The notes below the pieces were generated by a model. That model was not told the DNA's origin. It saw nothing but the letters and a program-made list of their open reading frames with translations, and did no database searches. A stretch of 64,000 nt of DNA from Actinomucor elegans (lineage: Eukaryota > Mucoromycota > Mucoromycetes > Mucorales > Mucoraceae). The DNA lies in the NCBI GenBank assembly GCA_026027325.1, contig JAMSLZ010000011.1:1043718-1107717 (forward strand), given 5' to 3'. Position 1 is the first letter of the stretch; each line of letters starts with the position of its first letter. Of this stretch, positions 45,922 through 58,000 are shown piece after piece. Made by a program: the position numbers and the translations under genes.

Positions 45922-46977
45922 TCAATCTAATTTTTTTTCGGCCTTTTGGTAAGTTTTAGCGCCCTCTTGGTGTGTAGCCATCCATTCTTTGACATCGCAA
46001 GACCAGGTCTTTTCATATTGACCAAACCAACCCTTTTTCTCCTTCTTCACCAACTTGAATCCATGCTGAGTTCTTAATATGTCCGCTGCCTTGGATTCTA
46101 ATTCATTTGTGAGGGCTTCTACGCGTTCCAATCCCTTTTCATTTGCAAAAGACATGGCTCTATCAATTAATAAAGTTGATAAACCGCAATTTTGGTATTC
46201 AGTTCGAACAGCGAGACGTTTCAATGTAGCAACCTTGGGCTCGTGTGCTTCAGAAAAGACAGGCACGGGTAATTTGTCTTGCAAGTTTGCCAAGGAAGCG
46301 GGTACAGGCAAATGATATCTTCGCAATGCAGCAGCAATCAGTAACTTCCAGGCAGGAGGTTGAGCAGGACGATTAGACAAGATCTTTTCATTATAGTGGG
46401 CCAATCCAACAATACCGCAAGGTCTATTATCCAAAGAAAGCACCCAGAAATGAGAAGGTGTTTGTTCTTCGACAGGCTTTTGTGTGCGTACGAGCTCAGT
46501 AGCAGGTTTCGCGTCTTTATCAAAAGTAACTCGTTTCTTGGGGGAATCGTTCTTGTCCGTATCATCGTTAATCTCTACCTCTTCCTTGGTCCAATTCAAA
46601 TAGTAAACTTCGGGGTCACTGAGATCGTTTTGACGTGCTTGTTCCACCTTGTCAACCACTTCAAATCGATCGGTTACTACGAAAACACCAGCAAATGAAA
46701 CTACAGACCATGCAAAAGTCAAGAAAATCTTGAGCGCCGTACCAGCCCATGATGGAAAGTTCATACCGGATAATAAAATAGGTACAATAGCCAGTAAATA
46801 TGAGTAGAATGCAAACCACATAACCCAAAACACGGGTGACTTGAGTTTACACTTGACACCTTCGGGAACAAGTGTGAAATATGTACTATAGAACAAATGA
46901 TCTACTTGCTCATGATCGCTGGCCCTGTAGGAGCGTAAAACCAAGCGCGGTACATCTGGCTTCTTTTGTTGAGACAT
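45922..46977 (-). CDS. Membrane-anchored GNAT N-acetyltransferase (NAT8-like)
   Basis: Single-exon 351-aa protein with a GNAT acetyltransferase domain. The start is the ATG of MSQQKKPDVPRLVLRSYRAS; an in-frame ATG nine codons upstream (47004) is less likely. RLVLRSYRASDHEQV is a typical GNAT beginning. Two adjacent membrane segments follow (PVFWVMWFAFYSYLLAIVPI and ALKIFLTFAWSVVSFAGVFV), as in NAT8-type ER acetyltransferases. The acetyl-CoA part is C-terminal: GIVGLAHYNEKI, then LKRLAVRTEYQNCGLSTLLI with the Q-x-x-G loop, and AADILRTQHGFKLVKKEKKG. A charged insertion (EINDDTDKNDSPKKRVTFDK) sits between. The substrate is unknown. PSF3 ends 147 bp upstream on the same strand. Confidence 0.88.
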   Translation of the reverse strand: MSQQKKPDVPRLVLRSYRASDHEQVDHLFYSTYFTLVPEGVKCKLKSPVFWVMWFAFYSYLLAIVPILLSGMNFPSWAGTALKIFLTFAWSVVSFAGVFVVTDRFEVVDKVEQARQNDLSDPEVYYLNWTKEEVEINDDTDKNDSPKKRVTFDKDAKPATELVRTQKPVEEQTPSHFWVLSLDNRPCGIVGLAHYNEKILSNRPAQPPAWKLLIAAALRRYHLPVPASLANLQDKLPVPVFSEAHEPKVATLKRLAVRTEYQNCGLSTLLIDRAMSFANEKGLERVEALTNELESKAADILRTQHGFKLVKKEKKGWFGQYEKTWSCDVKEWMATHQEGAKTYQKAEKKLD

Positions 46978-47124
46978 TATCTTGTTATAAGGAAAAGGAA
47001 ACAAAGAACAGAAGGAATGAAAAAAATAAAATACTTTATTGGTTATGGTTGGTCGTTTGTACTGTCACGTTTTAGAAACAAGCGGAATTGATTGGTTTAA
47101 ACCGGTTTACCCGGCCACAGAGCT

Positions 47125-48039
47125 TTAGACTCTGGTACCAAGGTCTACTGTCTTGATTTGGTGTATCGATCTGTCTCGCCATTGTCTGACATTAGAAGCA
47201 CTTTCCTGACCTGTTCTATACACTAAACCAAGTCAAACGTTAGTATACATGGGCTTTGAATTTACAAGCTACATACACTCTTTTTCAGTTTCATCTAGTT
47301 TCTGCAAGAAATCCTGTCCTACTGAAGATCCAGTTGTTTGTGAATAATCCATTATATCTCGAAGTCTCACTTTAAATGCCTTGTAATAGGATTAGTCGTC
47401 TATTGATATGATCCCTATATTTGATTTTCACAAACCTTTTCTAATACGCCTGCTAAAGAATCATCTACAATCAAGTCCAAGAGTTTCATTCCAAACAGAT
47501 AAAAATAAGGACATAGTAGTTTAAAGTCAACAACAGTCGGACTGGCGTCCAAGACATTTCTCACTTTTGTGCCATATGTCTTTGGTAATTCAATGGATAT
47601 AAGTGATCTGGAGCTTCATGTTAGTACTGTCTAAGTATTGAAGAAAGTCCAACTCACTCGTTTGGAGGTAAACTACATGACTGGTTAGTAAAAACAAAAA
47701 ACAAAAAAAAAAAATGCGAATAATTTCTGGGTAAAAAAAGACTTTACGTGTATTGTGCTAAAGGTTTGGCGATCCAGTAAGGAAGTTCCACGCGAGAATT
47801 ACGAGGAACCTATAAGAATGCCTGTTAAGCATGAGAAGCGCTACTCGATCTATCCCAATCGTACCTCAGTGTTGTCTCCACTCAAGTTGGCTTCAGCGCT
47901 AAAGTTGTGAAGTGCTATACATGGTATTTTCTAAGAAAGAAATAGTTGAGCGACACGGGTTTAAATGTCATGAAACAGAGTGTATTACTGTTTGTTCTGC
48001 TAATATAGAATCAATGCTATAGTATTCGTCGAGTTCCAT
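47125..48039 (-). CDS. PSF3: GINS complex subunit PSF3
   Basis: GINS subunit of the CMG replicative helicase (Cdc45-MCM-GINS), needed for origin firing and fork progression. Seven exons: 47989-48039, 47865-47930, 47748-47809, 47658-47672, 47436-47607, 47277-47379 and 47125-47222 (567 nt, 188 aa). No single frame is long, so the gene is visible only after splicing. The protein opens MELDEYYSIDSILAEQTKIP, continues CIALHNF, VPRNSRVELPYWIAKPLAQ, ISIELPKTYGTKVRNVLDAS, PTVVDFKLLCPYFYLFGMKL, then FKVRLRDIMDYSQTT, LDETEKELYRTGQ and RQWRD. DxYxxIDxIL plus 'P.WIA' and LYxxG are PSF3 features, and the length is usual. The fourth exon is only 15 nt. Confidence 0.92.
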
Positions 48040-48381
48040 TACAATTGATCTATTCTAAATTTCAAATTGGTAAAAAATCACCTTGAAGTGACGATAGAGG
48101 CGTTCTATACGCACTGGTACATAATATCCGGACCGCCCACAATAGGCCTCCGGCCCGATTCATATTATTTTGTTTGAGTAATAAAAGGGATTTAAGCAGC
48201 AAACAGTTCAAAATAGCTACGACTAAATTAAAAAGTTATCAGTTTTGGTTTATTTACATTACTACAAATGGATTTTCAGCCATAGCGGCTCATGAGTACT
48301 TGTAAAAGATATGTTAACAAGTGAGATATTCTGAGTTTGAGTATTTCTTACCATTAGCATGTAACGCTGAATGTATCTGCA

Positions 48382-48940
48382 CTAGCCAAAAACAAAAAAA
48401 AAAAACCCTTTAGCAATGCTTTTCAGCATGGCTAGGCCGCCGAACAATATTTTATGATGAGTGAAACAACGTTTCAGTTTGTCTGTTGAGTCAAAGTGCA
48501 ATGATGTTTCTAACAAGATGACTCCAAGATTTTCCAGACCATACAACTTAATCATGCCACCTACCAAATAACTGCAGCTATCCCCCTCATATGCATCTAG
48601 TATCTTCAGCTGATTTGACCTTGCCTTCAATACAACCTCACCCAGGTGCAGGTCGGTCTGACAGCCAACGATGTCTGCTGTTATTATGTCCACTGTTGCT
48701 ATCATGAAAGAACAAGCAGACAGAATATTAAACACAGTTCCATCATCTTTGATGCACAGTCTTGTGTGAAAATGGAAGCTTTAAAAAAATTAGCAGTAAG
48801 TTGCAGCGTCAACCAGCACACGAACAATTGTGTTGCTTACCATATTCAAAAGATATCCTCCATTATCAATTCTTCTCGATCTTTTACTTCCGGGAACATC
48901 ATTCCAAACTTTCCTGTATTCCCTCACCTCCTCCTATAGT
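48382..48940 (-). pseudogene. Decayed paralog of the 238-1738 family
   Basis: On the minus strand the segment SNQLKILDAYEGDSCSYLVG, GMIKLYGLENLGVILLETSL and KLKRCFTHHKILFGGLAMLK aligns residue by residue with KQLKTLELFSDNSYSYLADG, GIVKLYGLKSLEILLLETSN and KISFDHHKGLFGTLAMLN of the gene at 238-1738. An upstream coding-like piece near 48850-48940 reads EVREYRKVWNDVPGSKRSRR. The 3' part breaks off into a poly-A/T run (FFFFVFG), and no terminal exons follow. The key Asp of LADG has become Gly (LVGG). It is a relic of the same family. Confidence 0.7.
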
Positions 48941-49802
48941 ATGCGTTTTAGAGTTGGATACACTACGTTGGGTAATTTGCATCATACACTATATTTATGC
49001 TATCGATCACTTTGTCCAAGTAGGGAATACATACTTTTAACCTTTTCTTTTCTTCTGTCTATACACATTTTACCAGTGGTATTCGATTTTCTATTAATGC
49101 ATTTTTCTCTGATACTGGAGGGTATATAGATTTTACATGACGTTTTTAAGTAGTTCTGCGGAATAAACTAACCCTGAAAATGATAGTACTGTTAATCTAG
49201 AGGAGCTTTTTGTCTAGATTGCAGCAATGGCAGTGGTGTCACGTAATAATATTTCCTTTTCTTATTGTTAAACTTGCATAAATGCTTTACTTTGGTCACT
49301 TCAGTATAAAAACACCGATGCCAGGAGACATTGCTGTTCCAGAGAGACCTGATAAGAAACTGATAGTGAACTAGTGCCGCAAGAGAAAGATATAAAAAAA
49401 AAAAACTTTGAAAAGAAGCTATACAGTATATAAAGCTGTTAAAAAGGAGCTGTTGAGAGCCAGACTGGCTTCTAGTCTCCAAATTTGGACGAGCAGGAAT
49501 TCCTCTACCATATCCAACAATGCCATAGGATAGCAATACTTTTTTTTTTTTTTTTTTTTTTTAGTATTTAGCATTTAATGACTAAATAATCAGAAATGCC
49601 TATTGTAGGCAAGGAATTTCATCCAATTCTTCTATGGATTACTAGACAACAAAAAATTAAAGGGTCATAATTTAAGATTTGAGGTATGCTATCAACTACC
49701 CTTTCCCCATTAAAGGCAACATTAAAAGCCCATACAAAAACTGTGAGTGATTCCAAAAAAAAAGCTCAATATAAGTTTCAAAAAATCAAGGCGCAATTCG
49801 CA

Positions 49803-49864
<62 letters not shown>

Positions 49865-50329
49865 ACGTCCTTTGAATTACTTTATAACGGTACTCGGGAC
49901 ACGTTAGAGGTATGATTCATGATACAACTCTATTTTTCGCATTCCAATATACTCAATAATGCTTTGTTTATCATATGACAGCTAACAGGACTGAGTAATT
50001 GTCCATTTTAAACGAGCTATCAAATTAGGCGCTCTTATACCAGAAGCTGAACAAGCCATAAATAGTGGCACTTTCAAGTGTTCTTTTTGAGTCTATTACG
50101 TCTTGTTCTTGATGATGGCTTATTCAACTTGTTTGTTGCTTTTATAGCACTTTATAAAGGGTTGTTAACGCCTAATAAATGATAAAGAGTATTCATTTAC
50201 GCAAACAACCCACTCAGCATATGTGCAGACACATACTATAACAGCTGATAGGAAACGCTTTGTTTCAGTAGGAAATCATAATTATGCTTCATTGATATAG
50301 ACTAAATATACAGTTTATTAGAGTTGCCT
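48941..50329. other. Intergenic with one unassigned ORF and a microsatellite
   Basis: A minus ORF at 49192-49536 reads SYGIVGYGRGIPARPNLETR through KKRKYYYVTPLPLLQSRQKA. It looks partly coding but is unrecognised, and overlapping plus ORFs at 48646-49129 are shadows. A T23 tract precedes 49561. The (TAG)20 repeat lies at 49803-49862. No other gene is seen. Confidence 0.4.
49803..49862. repeat. (TAG)20 microsatellite
   Basis: Twenty perfect TAG units. Confidence 0.95.
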
Positions 50330-51142
50330 TTAATAACTCTCATCAAACAAATCCTTCAAAGCCTGCTCTTGTTTTTCATCCTTGCTCAAAGCACGATTAT
50401 TATCTTTGATGGCCTCTTGTCTCGCCTTTTTGATTTCTGCATTCCGTTGATCCACTGCTTTCACTTGATTTTGCCAGTCCACTTTATCCGTCACCCATAC
50501 ACCTTTTCTTCTTTCTTCTTTATCATCAATGGCAGGCGGCATAATGGCCAAATTGTTATAATACTTTAGCAGTATAGCCAGTGTAGGTTCATCAATTTTG
50601 TATTTCTTAATAATTGCTTGTCGTACGAGAGGTGTATCGATCTCGCCTGGTTCAAGTCGCTTACGCTGTTCCAGCAGTGTGTAAAGAGAATCGATCGAAA
50701 TAGCTTCTTCGGTCACTGCGAGTCCTTTGAGTTCTTTTTGTTCGGCTTCTTGGCGATGCTTCATGATGCCCAGCATGGTATCTGTCTTTTATAAACATGA
50801 ATTTAGTCTGACTGACGCGAAAGATAAAGAAATCAACGCATATTCTAACTTACAGATCTCATTTTAGTTACAGTAGGTGCGATCGAAACAGGACCAAGTG
50901 ATTTCAAGTTTTCATGCAGGTGAGGATCGCGACTATCTTCTTGAATGAATTCAGTTTTGAGTTCTACAATGGAAGATCGTTAGTTTTCATGTTGAAGGCA
51001 GGTGTATCGAGAGACTTTTACCCGATGCAACGTTTGGAGCAGAAGCAATGGTAGAGGGGGATTCCTTTGGAATGTTTAGTACTGTTTCGGGGCGAGCCTT
51101 TGTAGGTAGCTTTCTAGCAACTTTAGAGGTTTGAGCTCCCAT
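50330..51142 (-). CDS. NDUFAF4: NDUFAF4-like mitochondrial complex I assembly factor
   Basis: Homolog of NDUFAF4, which helps assemble respiratory complex I. Exons 51022-51142, 50854-50963 and 50330-50785 give 687 nt and 228 aa. It starts MGAQTSKVARKLPTKARPET, like the MGA start of the animal protein, with a possible N-myristoylation site. The conserved core is SIDSLYTLLEQRKRLEPGEI, VRQAIIKKYKIDEPTLAILL, KYYNNLAIMPPA, equivalent to the animal 'KISIVEALTLL...NHK...LKYF...PP' block. The C-terminus is a longer charged helix (QRNAEIKKARQEAIKDNNRA) than in animals. Complex I is expected in Mucorales. The match is of moderate strength because NDUFAF4 evolves quickly. Confidence 0.82.
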
Positions 51143-51669
51143 AATATATGTATGTTTTAATGTAAGTGAGTAAAAAGCTGGACTCGTAAAGGCTAGCCGG
51201 GGGTTCCAATGACATTTGGATAGTTATACCTCGATGTTGATTGGATAGCGGGGAGTAAGCATGGAAATTCGTCCTAAAAACTCATAAAATCCTCTGAGTG
51301 TTCTTGAATTAAAGCTTATATAGAACGCTCAGATTGGATGCATAAAACAAGCTCAATCTTATACTAATATGAATCCAGACTTAATTATCTGAGTCAGTTA
51401 TGGATAATGCAGATATAAATCGAACAAATTTAGTACAAAGACGCTCAAACGACGGTATTTTTGGGGCATATTTTACTGTAACGTGGAATTGGTATACTCT
51501 AAAGTATACATTTGTACACATATTTTTACATTATTCGTTGGCTTTTTAAACATCTGAGCCAAAGACTATATATTCCTGGTTTTTTTTTTGTGAAATAGCC
51601 AGTTAGGCACTCATTGAAATAGATCGTATTTTAATACTTCCGTCAAAAGATACTTCTAGCAGGCGCAGT

Positions 51670-51735
51670 AATGATTCTGAACATGGATGGATCATAGACG
51701 GACCATTAAGCCAGAATTAGTTAAGGAAAGTAGAA
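51670..51735 (+). repeat. Dispersed degenerate repeat, copy 14
   Basis: TAATGATTCTGAACATGGAT, then GACGGACCATTAAGCCAGAA. Confidence 0.6.
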
Positions 51736-51760
51736 ATATTAAGGCTTACTAGTTCTAATT

Positions 51761-51838
51761 ATCTATAAACCACTCGACAAATCTCCCATCCAGTATCACA
51801 TCTGGTTAGTAGCTCAAATACAAAACGAGTTACTGCAT
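51761..51838 (-). repeat. Dispersed degenerate repeat, copy 15
   Basis: On the minus strand: CTCGTTTTGTATTTGAGCTA, ACCAGATGTGATACTGGATG, GGAGATTTGTCGAG, TTTATAGAT. Inverted next to copy 14 with a 25-bp gap. Confidence 0.6.
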
Positions 51839-52145
51839 CTTAAGAGACCTTCATTCTGCCCCATGCACAACATTTCTTAACACCTATCAAAACTATATAC
51901 ACAACGATAATATTTATCTGGGAACAGGGGGTTTCGTAAAACAAATTATGCTGTTTGCTAACTGCACAATACCAAACAAACAGTTACTTTGCGCATCGTT
52001 TTCTATGTGTATATATATATATATTTCCAATCTATCTATATCTTATCTACATATCATTATCCACAAGGGTAATAGTAACAAGTGAATATAGGAGCGTCTA
52101 AGCGAATTCAGGTCTTCATTATTTTGATTTTAGTGTATTGTCCTT

Positions 52146-52149
<4 letters not shown>

Positions 52150-52189
<40 letters not shown>
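52150..52189. repeat. Poly-T tract, 40 bases
   Basis: Longest homopolymer in the window. Confidence 0.9.
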
Positions 52190-52191
<2 letters not shown>

Positions 52192-52665
52192 TTACTCAAG
52201 TCTTGATGTCATTACGAATTAAGAATGTATCTACATATCATATTTTGATTTCTGAGCTTAGGATATTACAGCTTGGAGAATTGTCATGGTGCGTGGGATT
52301 TTGGGCAATCTCGGTCTATTGCCGCATCAAATTAGTTATTCAATATTCGAAATGAACTACTGTATCTGGTTGATGTGTCTATTTAACCCAAAGGTTTACT
52401 GCAATCATTGGTTAAAATGCATAGTCCTCATGAGCTCAATGACTGTTGTTGCTTTCATTTTCAGTTACCGTAGAGTCTCGGGATTACTGTATTTGTATAA
52501 TAACAATACCATAAAAATGTCTCTACACCTATGCTCTGCCTAGATCAAGAAAAAGTACAAAGTACCATTTGACCACGAACAGATTGTATTATATAGATAA
52601 TATATATACATGTATACATGTATATATATATATATTTTAATGGAAATAAATTAACATGATATAGA

Positions 52666-54701
52666 TTATAGCGTGGTTGAAGCTGCGGTTGCATTTGTGT
52701 CCGTAGTAGGTGCTGGAGCGGGAGCAGCTTCAAGTCCGTGCTCTAATACTAGATTTAATTGCGGTGATTCGGGACCGTCCAAAGCTTCCTTGGCAGCCAT
52801 GATGCCTTCCCTTGTTGGTAATTCTACCACGTTATCTAGAGAGGAGTTATTGGAAGTAGTTATTGATGATGATGATGAAGTAGAAGGCGACAAGGTGGTA
52901 TTGGATTCAATGATTGAATCTTGCTTTTGTGTAGATTCTTGTTCTTGAGCTTCTACTTTTTGAAGCATATTTGTAGTACAAACAGCCACAATATCGTTCT
53001 GTAAATTGGCCAGTTCTTCATCAAGGGGCTAGCAAAGGGTTTTAGCAGGGTTTTTATAGTTAGATTGAGATGAAACTTACTGGAATATTGATATCTAAAA
53101 AGGTAAGGGTATGATTCATTTTGATGGAGATAGCAAGAGCCAAAATACCAGCCATTTCAATATTGGGATTTTTGGACAAATCCAGGCGTGCCAATGATGC
53201 ATTTTCGGGTAATGCTTCGGCTAATGTGATAGCTGTACTGGAATCAAGTAGAGTTTCGGATAAATTAAGACTTTGTAAGGTAGAGTTACGCGTTAAAGCT
53301 GTTTTTAAGGCCAATATCTAATGGAAATAAAGATGAATATCTTACTGAAGTTATGCTATGGTATAGTTACACTCTCGTCTGTGTCTCCACCACCAAGTGG
53401 GTTTTTTGATAGGTCCAATGTTTCCAGGCACGAGTTTTCTGCCAATGAATTTGATAAAACTGATAAACCTTCATGTGATATATTACAGTTGGACAAGTTG
53501 AGATGCAGTAAGGTGGTATTGTTTCGTAAAACAGAAGCTAAAGGGGCTATCATGGCACCTAAATTATTCTCTGATAGATCCAATTCTTTGATGCCATGAG
53601 GATTGTCTTCATTCAGTGCAATGAGATTGGCAATCCAAGTACTTTGAGGTGGAGAAAAGCGATTGTTGCGTAACGACAGTGTTTTTAATGAGCGTGAATT
53701 GTATATTCCTTCTGAAAATATTTCAAAGGACTCTGCTGGAGGCTTTATATTGCAGTTATCCAACGTGAGTTTGCTTAACGATTTGGCGTGCTGAAGTCCT
53801 TGGGACAAGTACTGCATGCCTTTCTTCTCAATGGTACATCGTGACAAGTCAACAGATTGAATGGTTTTAGACTATAATAGCATTAGTTTCCACAAGATAA
53901 AACAAAAGAAAAAAAAACAACCAACCTCCTTGATGAAGATGGCGATGTATTTGAAGCCTTTCGATTTAAAGCTGTTTTGCGAAAGGTTCAGATGTTGAAT
54001 GGTGTTACTGACTAGCAAACTACATAGTAAGATACGCACTGTCTGCAGATATCATTCATGAGTACAAGAAGGCGCATTTATGTGTATCTAAATACCTTGT
54101 CATCCAACTTTGTATTTGACAAATCCAGATACTTTAAGCCAAACTTGAGTATCAAGACATCAGACAATGGGCCGGCTTGATGGATTGCAATAGGTTGTCT
54201 GGATAGATCTATACTTTGTAGTTGAGAAGTCCTAAAAATCCACGATGATTAGAACTAGTGGAGGCAACAATCATTGTGTATCTACCTGTTTGCTTTCAGT
54301 ATATTCCGAAAACGGTCTATACAGCCTTCCTCACGCTGAATACAAGCATGCTCATAATGACCAGACAAGTCAGCTACTTCCAACTTTCGGTCTTTTTGCT
54401 GCTGTTCCAAAAGTTCCTTCTTCTTTTTTTCATAAGACTCATCTCGAGGCGAATCATCTGAACAGAAAGGATGTTCTATTATGAAATTACCAATAGGAAA
54501 AGTGACTCTTTTCAAGTCTTGTTTTGCTATTAGTAAAGGATTATCGCCATCCTTGTCTTCTTCATTATTGCCATTGTTTTGAGAGTATAATTTAGACTGT
54601 AATCGACTTAACCAAGATGCTGAGGTTGTTCTGGTTGGTATAGGTACATTGTTAAAGTTTGTCTCTGATTTGTATTTCAGAATACTCTTGGGTTTATTCA
54701 T
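52666..54701 (-). CDS. PPP1R37: PPP1R37-like leucine-rich repeat protein with PP1-binding motif
   Basis: Leucine-rich-repeat protein resembling protein phosphatase 1 regulatory subunit 37. Exons: 54286-54701, 54096-54231, 53926-54042, 53371-53871, 53081-53317 and 52666-53028 (1770 nt, 589 aa). The N-terminal region carries DLKRVTFPIG, where K-R-V-T-F (64-68) is a canonical PP1-docking RVxF motif, placed before the LRRs as in PPP1R37. About ten LRRs of the ribonuclease-inhibitor type follow (LDLSNTKLDD, LNLSQNSFKSKG, VDLSRCTIEKKG, LSLRNNRFSP, LDLSENNLG, LNLSNCNISHEG, LDLSKNPLGGG). The last repeats (GILALAISIKMNHTLTFLDI, PLDEELANLQNDI) closely parallel the animal protein. The Ser/Thr/Pro/Ala-rich tail is disordered. 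It probably targets PP1 (inference). Confidence 0.88.
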
Positions 54702-54975
54702 TGTAAAGAATGAAGGAAAGAGAGAAAAATATTACAAGCAACTGAACAGCCCACCGGCAGGTAAATTTGCTTCTAAACAATATACCTCGTGACAGAACTG
54801 TTTATGCCTTTTAAACCTGAAACTATTGGAATATTTAATATCTACATACTCATAGATCCCTTGAAGATAATTAAATTCTTTTAAGGTTCCTGCTGAAGCC
54901 ATTGTATTCAATAAAAAGCGCAAAAAGACTTTATTACAGAAAAATCATTTATTGATACAAGATTTTGTAGTAATG

Positions 54976-55006
<31 letters not shown>

Positions 55007-58000
55007 TTTTTTATGTAGTGTCCAGATACAAACAAATAGCAGCATCTGTTCACCGTGGAGCCTTTCGTGAGCCACTTTTCAGGTACCGCGTCTATCTCCC
55101 ATGAGATTGGCTTAGACATCATTCTCATTATAGACTAGACATGTAACATTACTGAATATTTTCAGGTTATTTTTCAAGTTAGGTAATTGAAATGATTCTT
55201 TGAAACTTGGGAAATATATACAGCGATATCTATTCAAATGAAATGGGTCCCTTCTGGCAACATCTCAAAAGCATTTACAATCGGAGATTAAACAGTAAAA
55301 GATCACCTTTTTTCATACCCCCTCCATTTGTTTCAATTGGCTGAAGGAAAAAAAAAAATGATGAATTATTATTAATTTTACCGCTTGAATGTCTTGCAAT
55401 TGAAAGTAGTGTTCCTTAATTTTTTAATAAAAATATCCCAAAAGATAGAAAGTGCATTAATAGAGCTTGTTTGAAACTTTATTGATTATTTAATGATCTT
55501 GTGTTAAATCAAATTTTATTTCGATTAAGGGTTAACTTTTTCTACAGTGTACAGTCGTATCCGCGCATTTTAAACATGCATATAAAAACACAACATAAAA
55601 GTCTCCAATTTAAATAATTTGATTTAACAAGATGCATTATTTTGCAAGTGAGATGTAAGGTAATCAAAAAAAAAATAGCATTATATTCTTCCGTACAAGA
55701 TACCGAAACACAACCTTCAAAATTCTTCATTTGAACTTATGTTTGAACCGATCCATACTGTAGTGATTTATTTCATGTCAGTGAATATATATCCCCTGTC
55801 TGTTCAACAAATATCTTAACTTTATTGCGAAAGACCATCCTCTTCTCAGTTTCAGTATCAAATTCAATTTTTTTTATCTCCTTTATCGTTTTCCAGTCTC
55901 GTTATAGGATCAAACACTCTCTGGTCGGCACACTTGATGACCCGTTACCCTCAAACTCTGCAATTTAATATCGAATATTACCAGTATCCTTCCTCAAAAT
56001 GGTCAAGAAGTAATCTCTCCTATCTATTTTATGCAGTATGAATAGAATCGTGGCTCACCCTAATTCTTTACTGCTAAAATCATAACATACAGGATATTTC
56101 TGGCCATTTGATTGTGAACCTTCTCCGGCTTGAACTCTTTCTTTTAAAGTATATATTTTGCCATACAGATAGCACCCCCAACAATGCCTACTATTCTCTA
56201 TAAATGTAGATGCTGTGCTATTGTTTGAGTAACTCTAGATTCCCTGTGAAATCGTACTCGCACTTTATGTCCGCGGGAAGCCTGTTATTGCTGTTTAATA
56301 AATGAGCACTTGAGCCAAAGCGCGTGCCTATCAGTATGTAAAAATAATACTTTAACACACAAGATCCCTTATTGCAATAAGAATGAAAGAGGTAGGCCGT
56401 AGTACATGATGCTCCTTTCAAATTTACAGTCCTGTCGTATACTCTTTTTTCGCTAACTCAAAAACTAAAATCTTCATGGCAAATTACATTACAAGGAAAA
56501 AAATTCCTTCATTGCTGTAGAAAACTATGTCTTCGTCTCAGTCAAGTCTTATAGAACATATCAAGCAACAACCGCTTAAAGAATTAACTGCCTTGGGATA
56601 CTCTTTGACAGGCCGATCACAACCCCTACATTCTTTACACTGTGCTACAAATTCGACCCAACGATCATCCGTTTTCTATCATGAGATATCCTTTTGGAAG
56701 ATGCAATGAAATTCACGAAAAAAGCATTTTGATCTTTCAATTCTGAAGAGTTTTTTTAACAAACTTGTTGAAAACATCAAAAAAATAAAGAGTTCAGAAA
56801 AAGTTGAAAAAGCGTGGCTGTTAGTCAAAAAGCGAAAGCATATTGTAGAACTCCAGTCTCAATCCGCATTGACTCTCAGCATCACTCATTAAATAATATG
56901 AAATGACTGTGCGCTCTTTACCATGAAAAAAAAAAGACATTGAAACTTGCCATAAGGCAAAATAGTGATAATACCTTGGTTACTATCAGAGGATATTCAG
57001 ACGCTTACGATGGTGATTTGCCGGAATATTCGTTAAAAGCATGGTGCTATCTCCCTCCACCAGTAGTTAGAATTATATTACCAGAATACATAAAGATAAC
57101 GTTTATATATTAAGCGAGGATGTATATTCTTGCTGCCCAAGTAGGCCAATGTATATTATTGAGACTTGACACTGTCTCACTTAGTAGATATAAAAAGATA
57201 GATGCGTATATAATCAAAGCAAAAACAAAAACAAAAAACCGACTTGGCATGATTCTGTAGTTATCAATGACACATATACTATATTGATTGTAGTGTAGTG
57301 AAATGAAAAAAAATTAATACATACAATAAGCTCATTTTGAGTATGAGTATTAATCAAACACAAAATTAAACCGTGATCAGTCGAGAGAACTATAAATCTA
57401 TATACCTATTAGTTTACATGAGAATGTATGTCATTTACTACTAGTTGTTACAATACGACATTATATATACTTGCTGTCCTTTGATTAATAAAACAGCTCT
57501 AATAAATCGAGAGTTCGAATGCAATGTCTGGCCTTGATCTTTCGAGTAATGTTGAATGGAGGTAAAGAGATGGATTCTTGAAACATTCTTACTACTGCTC
57601 TTGATAATAGTACACCAACTTAATGTTCCGGCACCTTTACTACTAATATATTTTGTTCGAGGTGTTTCAACACATAGATGTTTACATCATGATAGTTCAT
57701 GGTATGCGCGAATGATTAAAAATATTTTACAGATGCTTATATACAATGTTCAAGTTATAAAACATGTTCTGGAATCGGCCTTATAAAGGATAGATCTATG
57801 CATGAAAGGAATGATCAATTGGTCTTCATGCCGTACGATGTTTAATTTCAATATGTATTATTAATTATGGGCCATGATTCGCCATTAAAAAGAAAATTTT
57901 TTCTCTGAGTGATCGTTTGACATTACTTGTTAAACCCCTAATAGTCATAAAATGAAGGCAATGGCACGGTGGTGTTGTATACCAAAATTATGTTAGTGTT

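Larger units (their letters stand above)
51143..52665. other. Intergenic; inverted repeat pair and 40-T tract
   Basis: Contains two dispersed-repeat copies in opposite orientation (51670-51735 and 51761-51838) and a T40 tract (52150-52189). The ORF at 52286-52543 is unassigned. (TA)n runs occur near 52013-52024 and 52600-52636. Confidence 0.5.
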
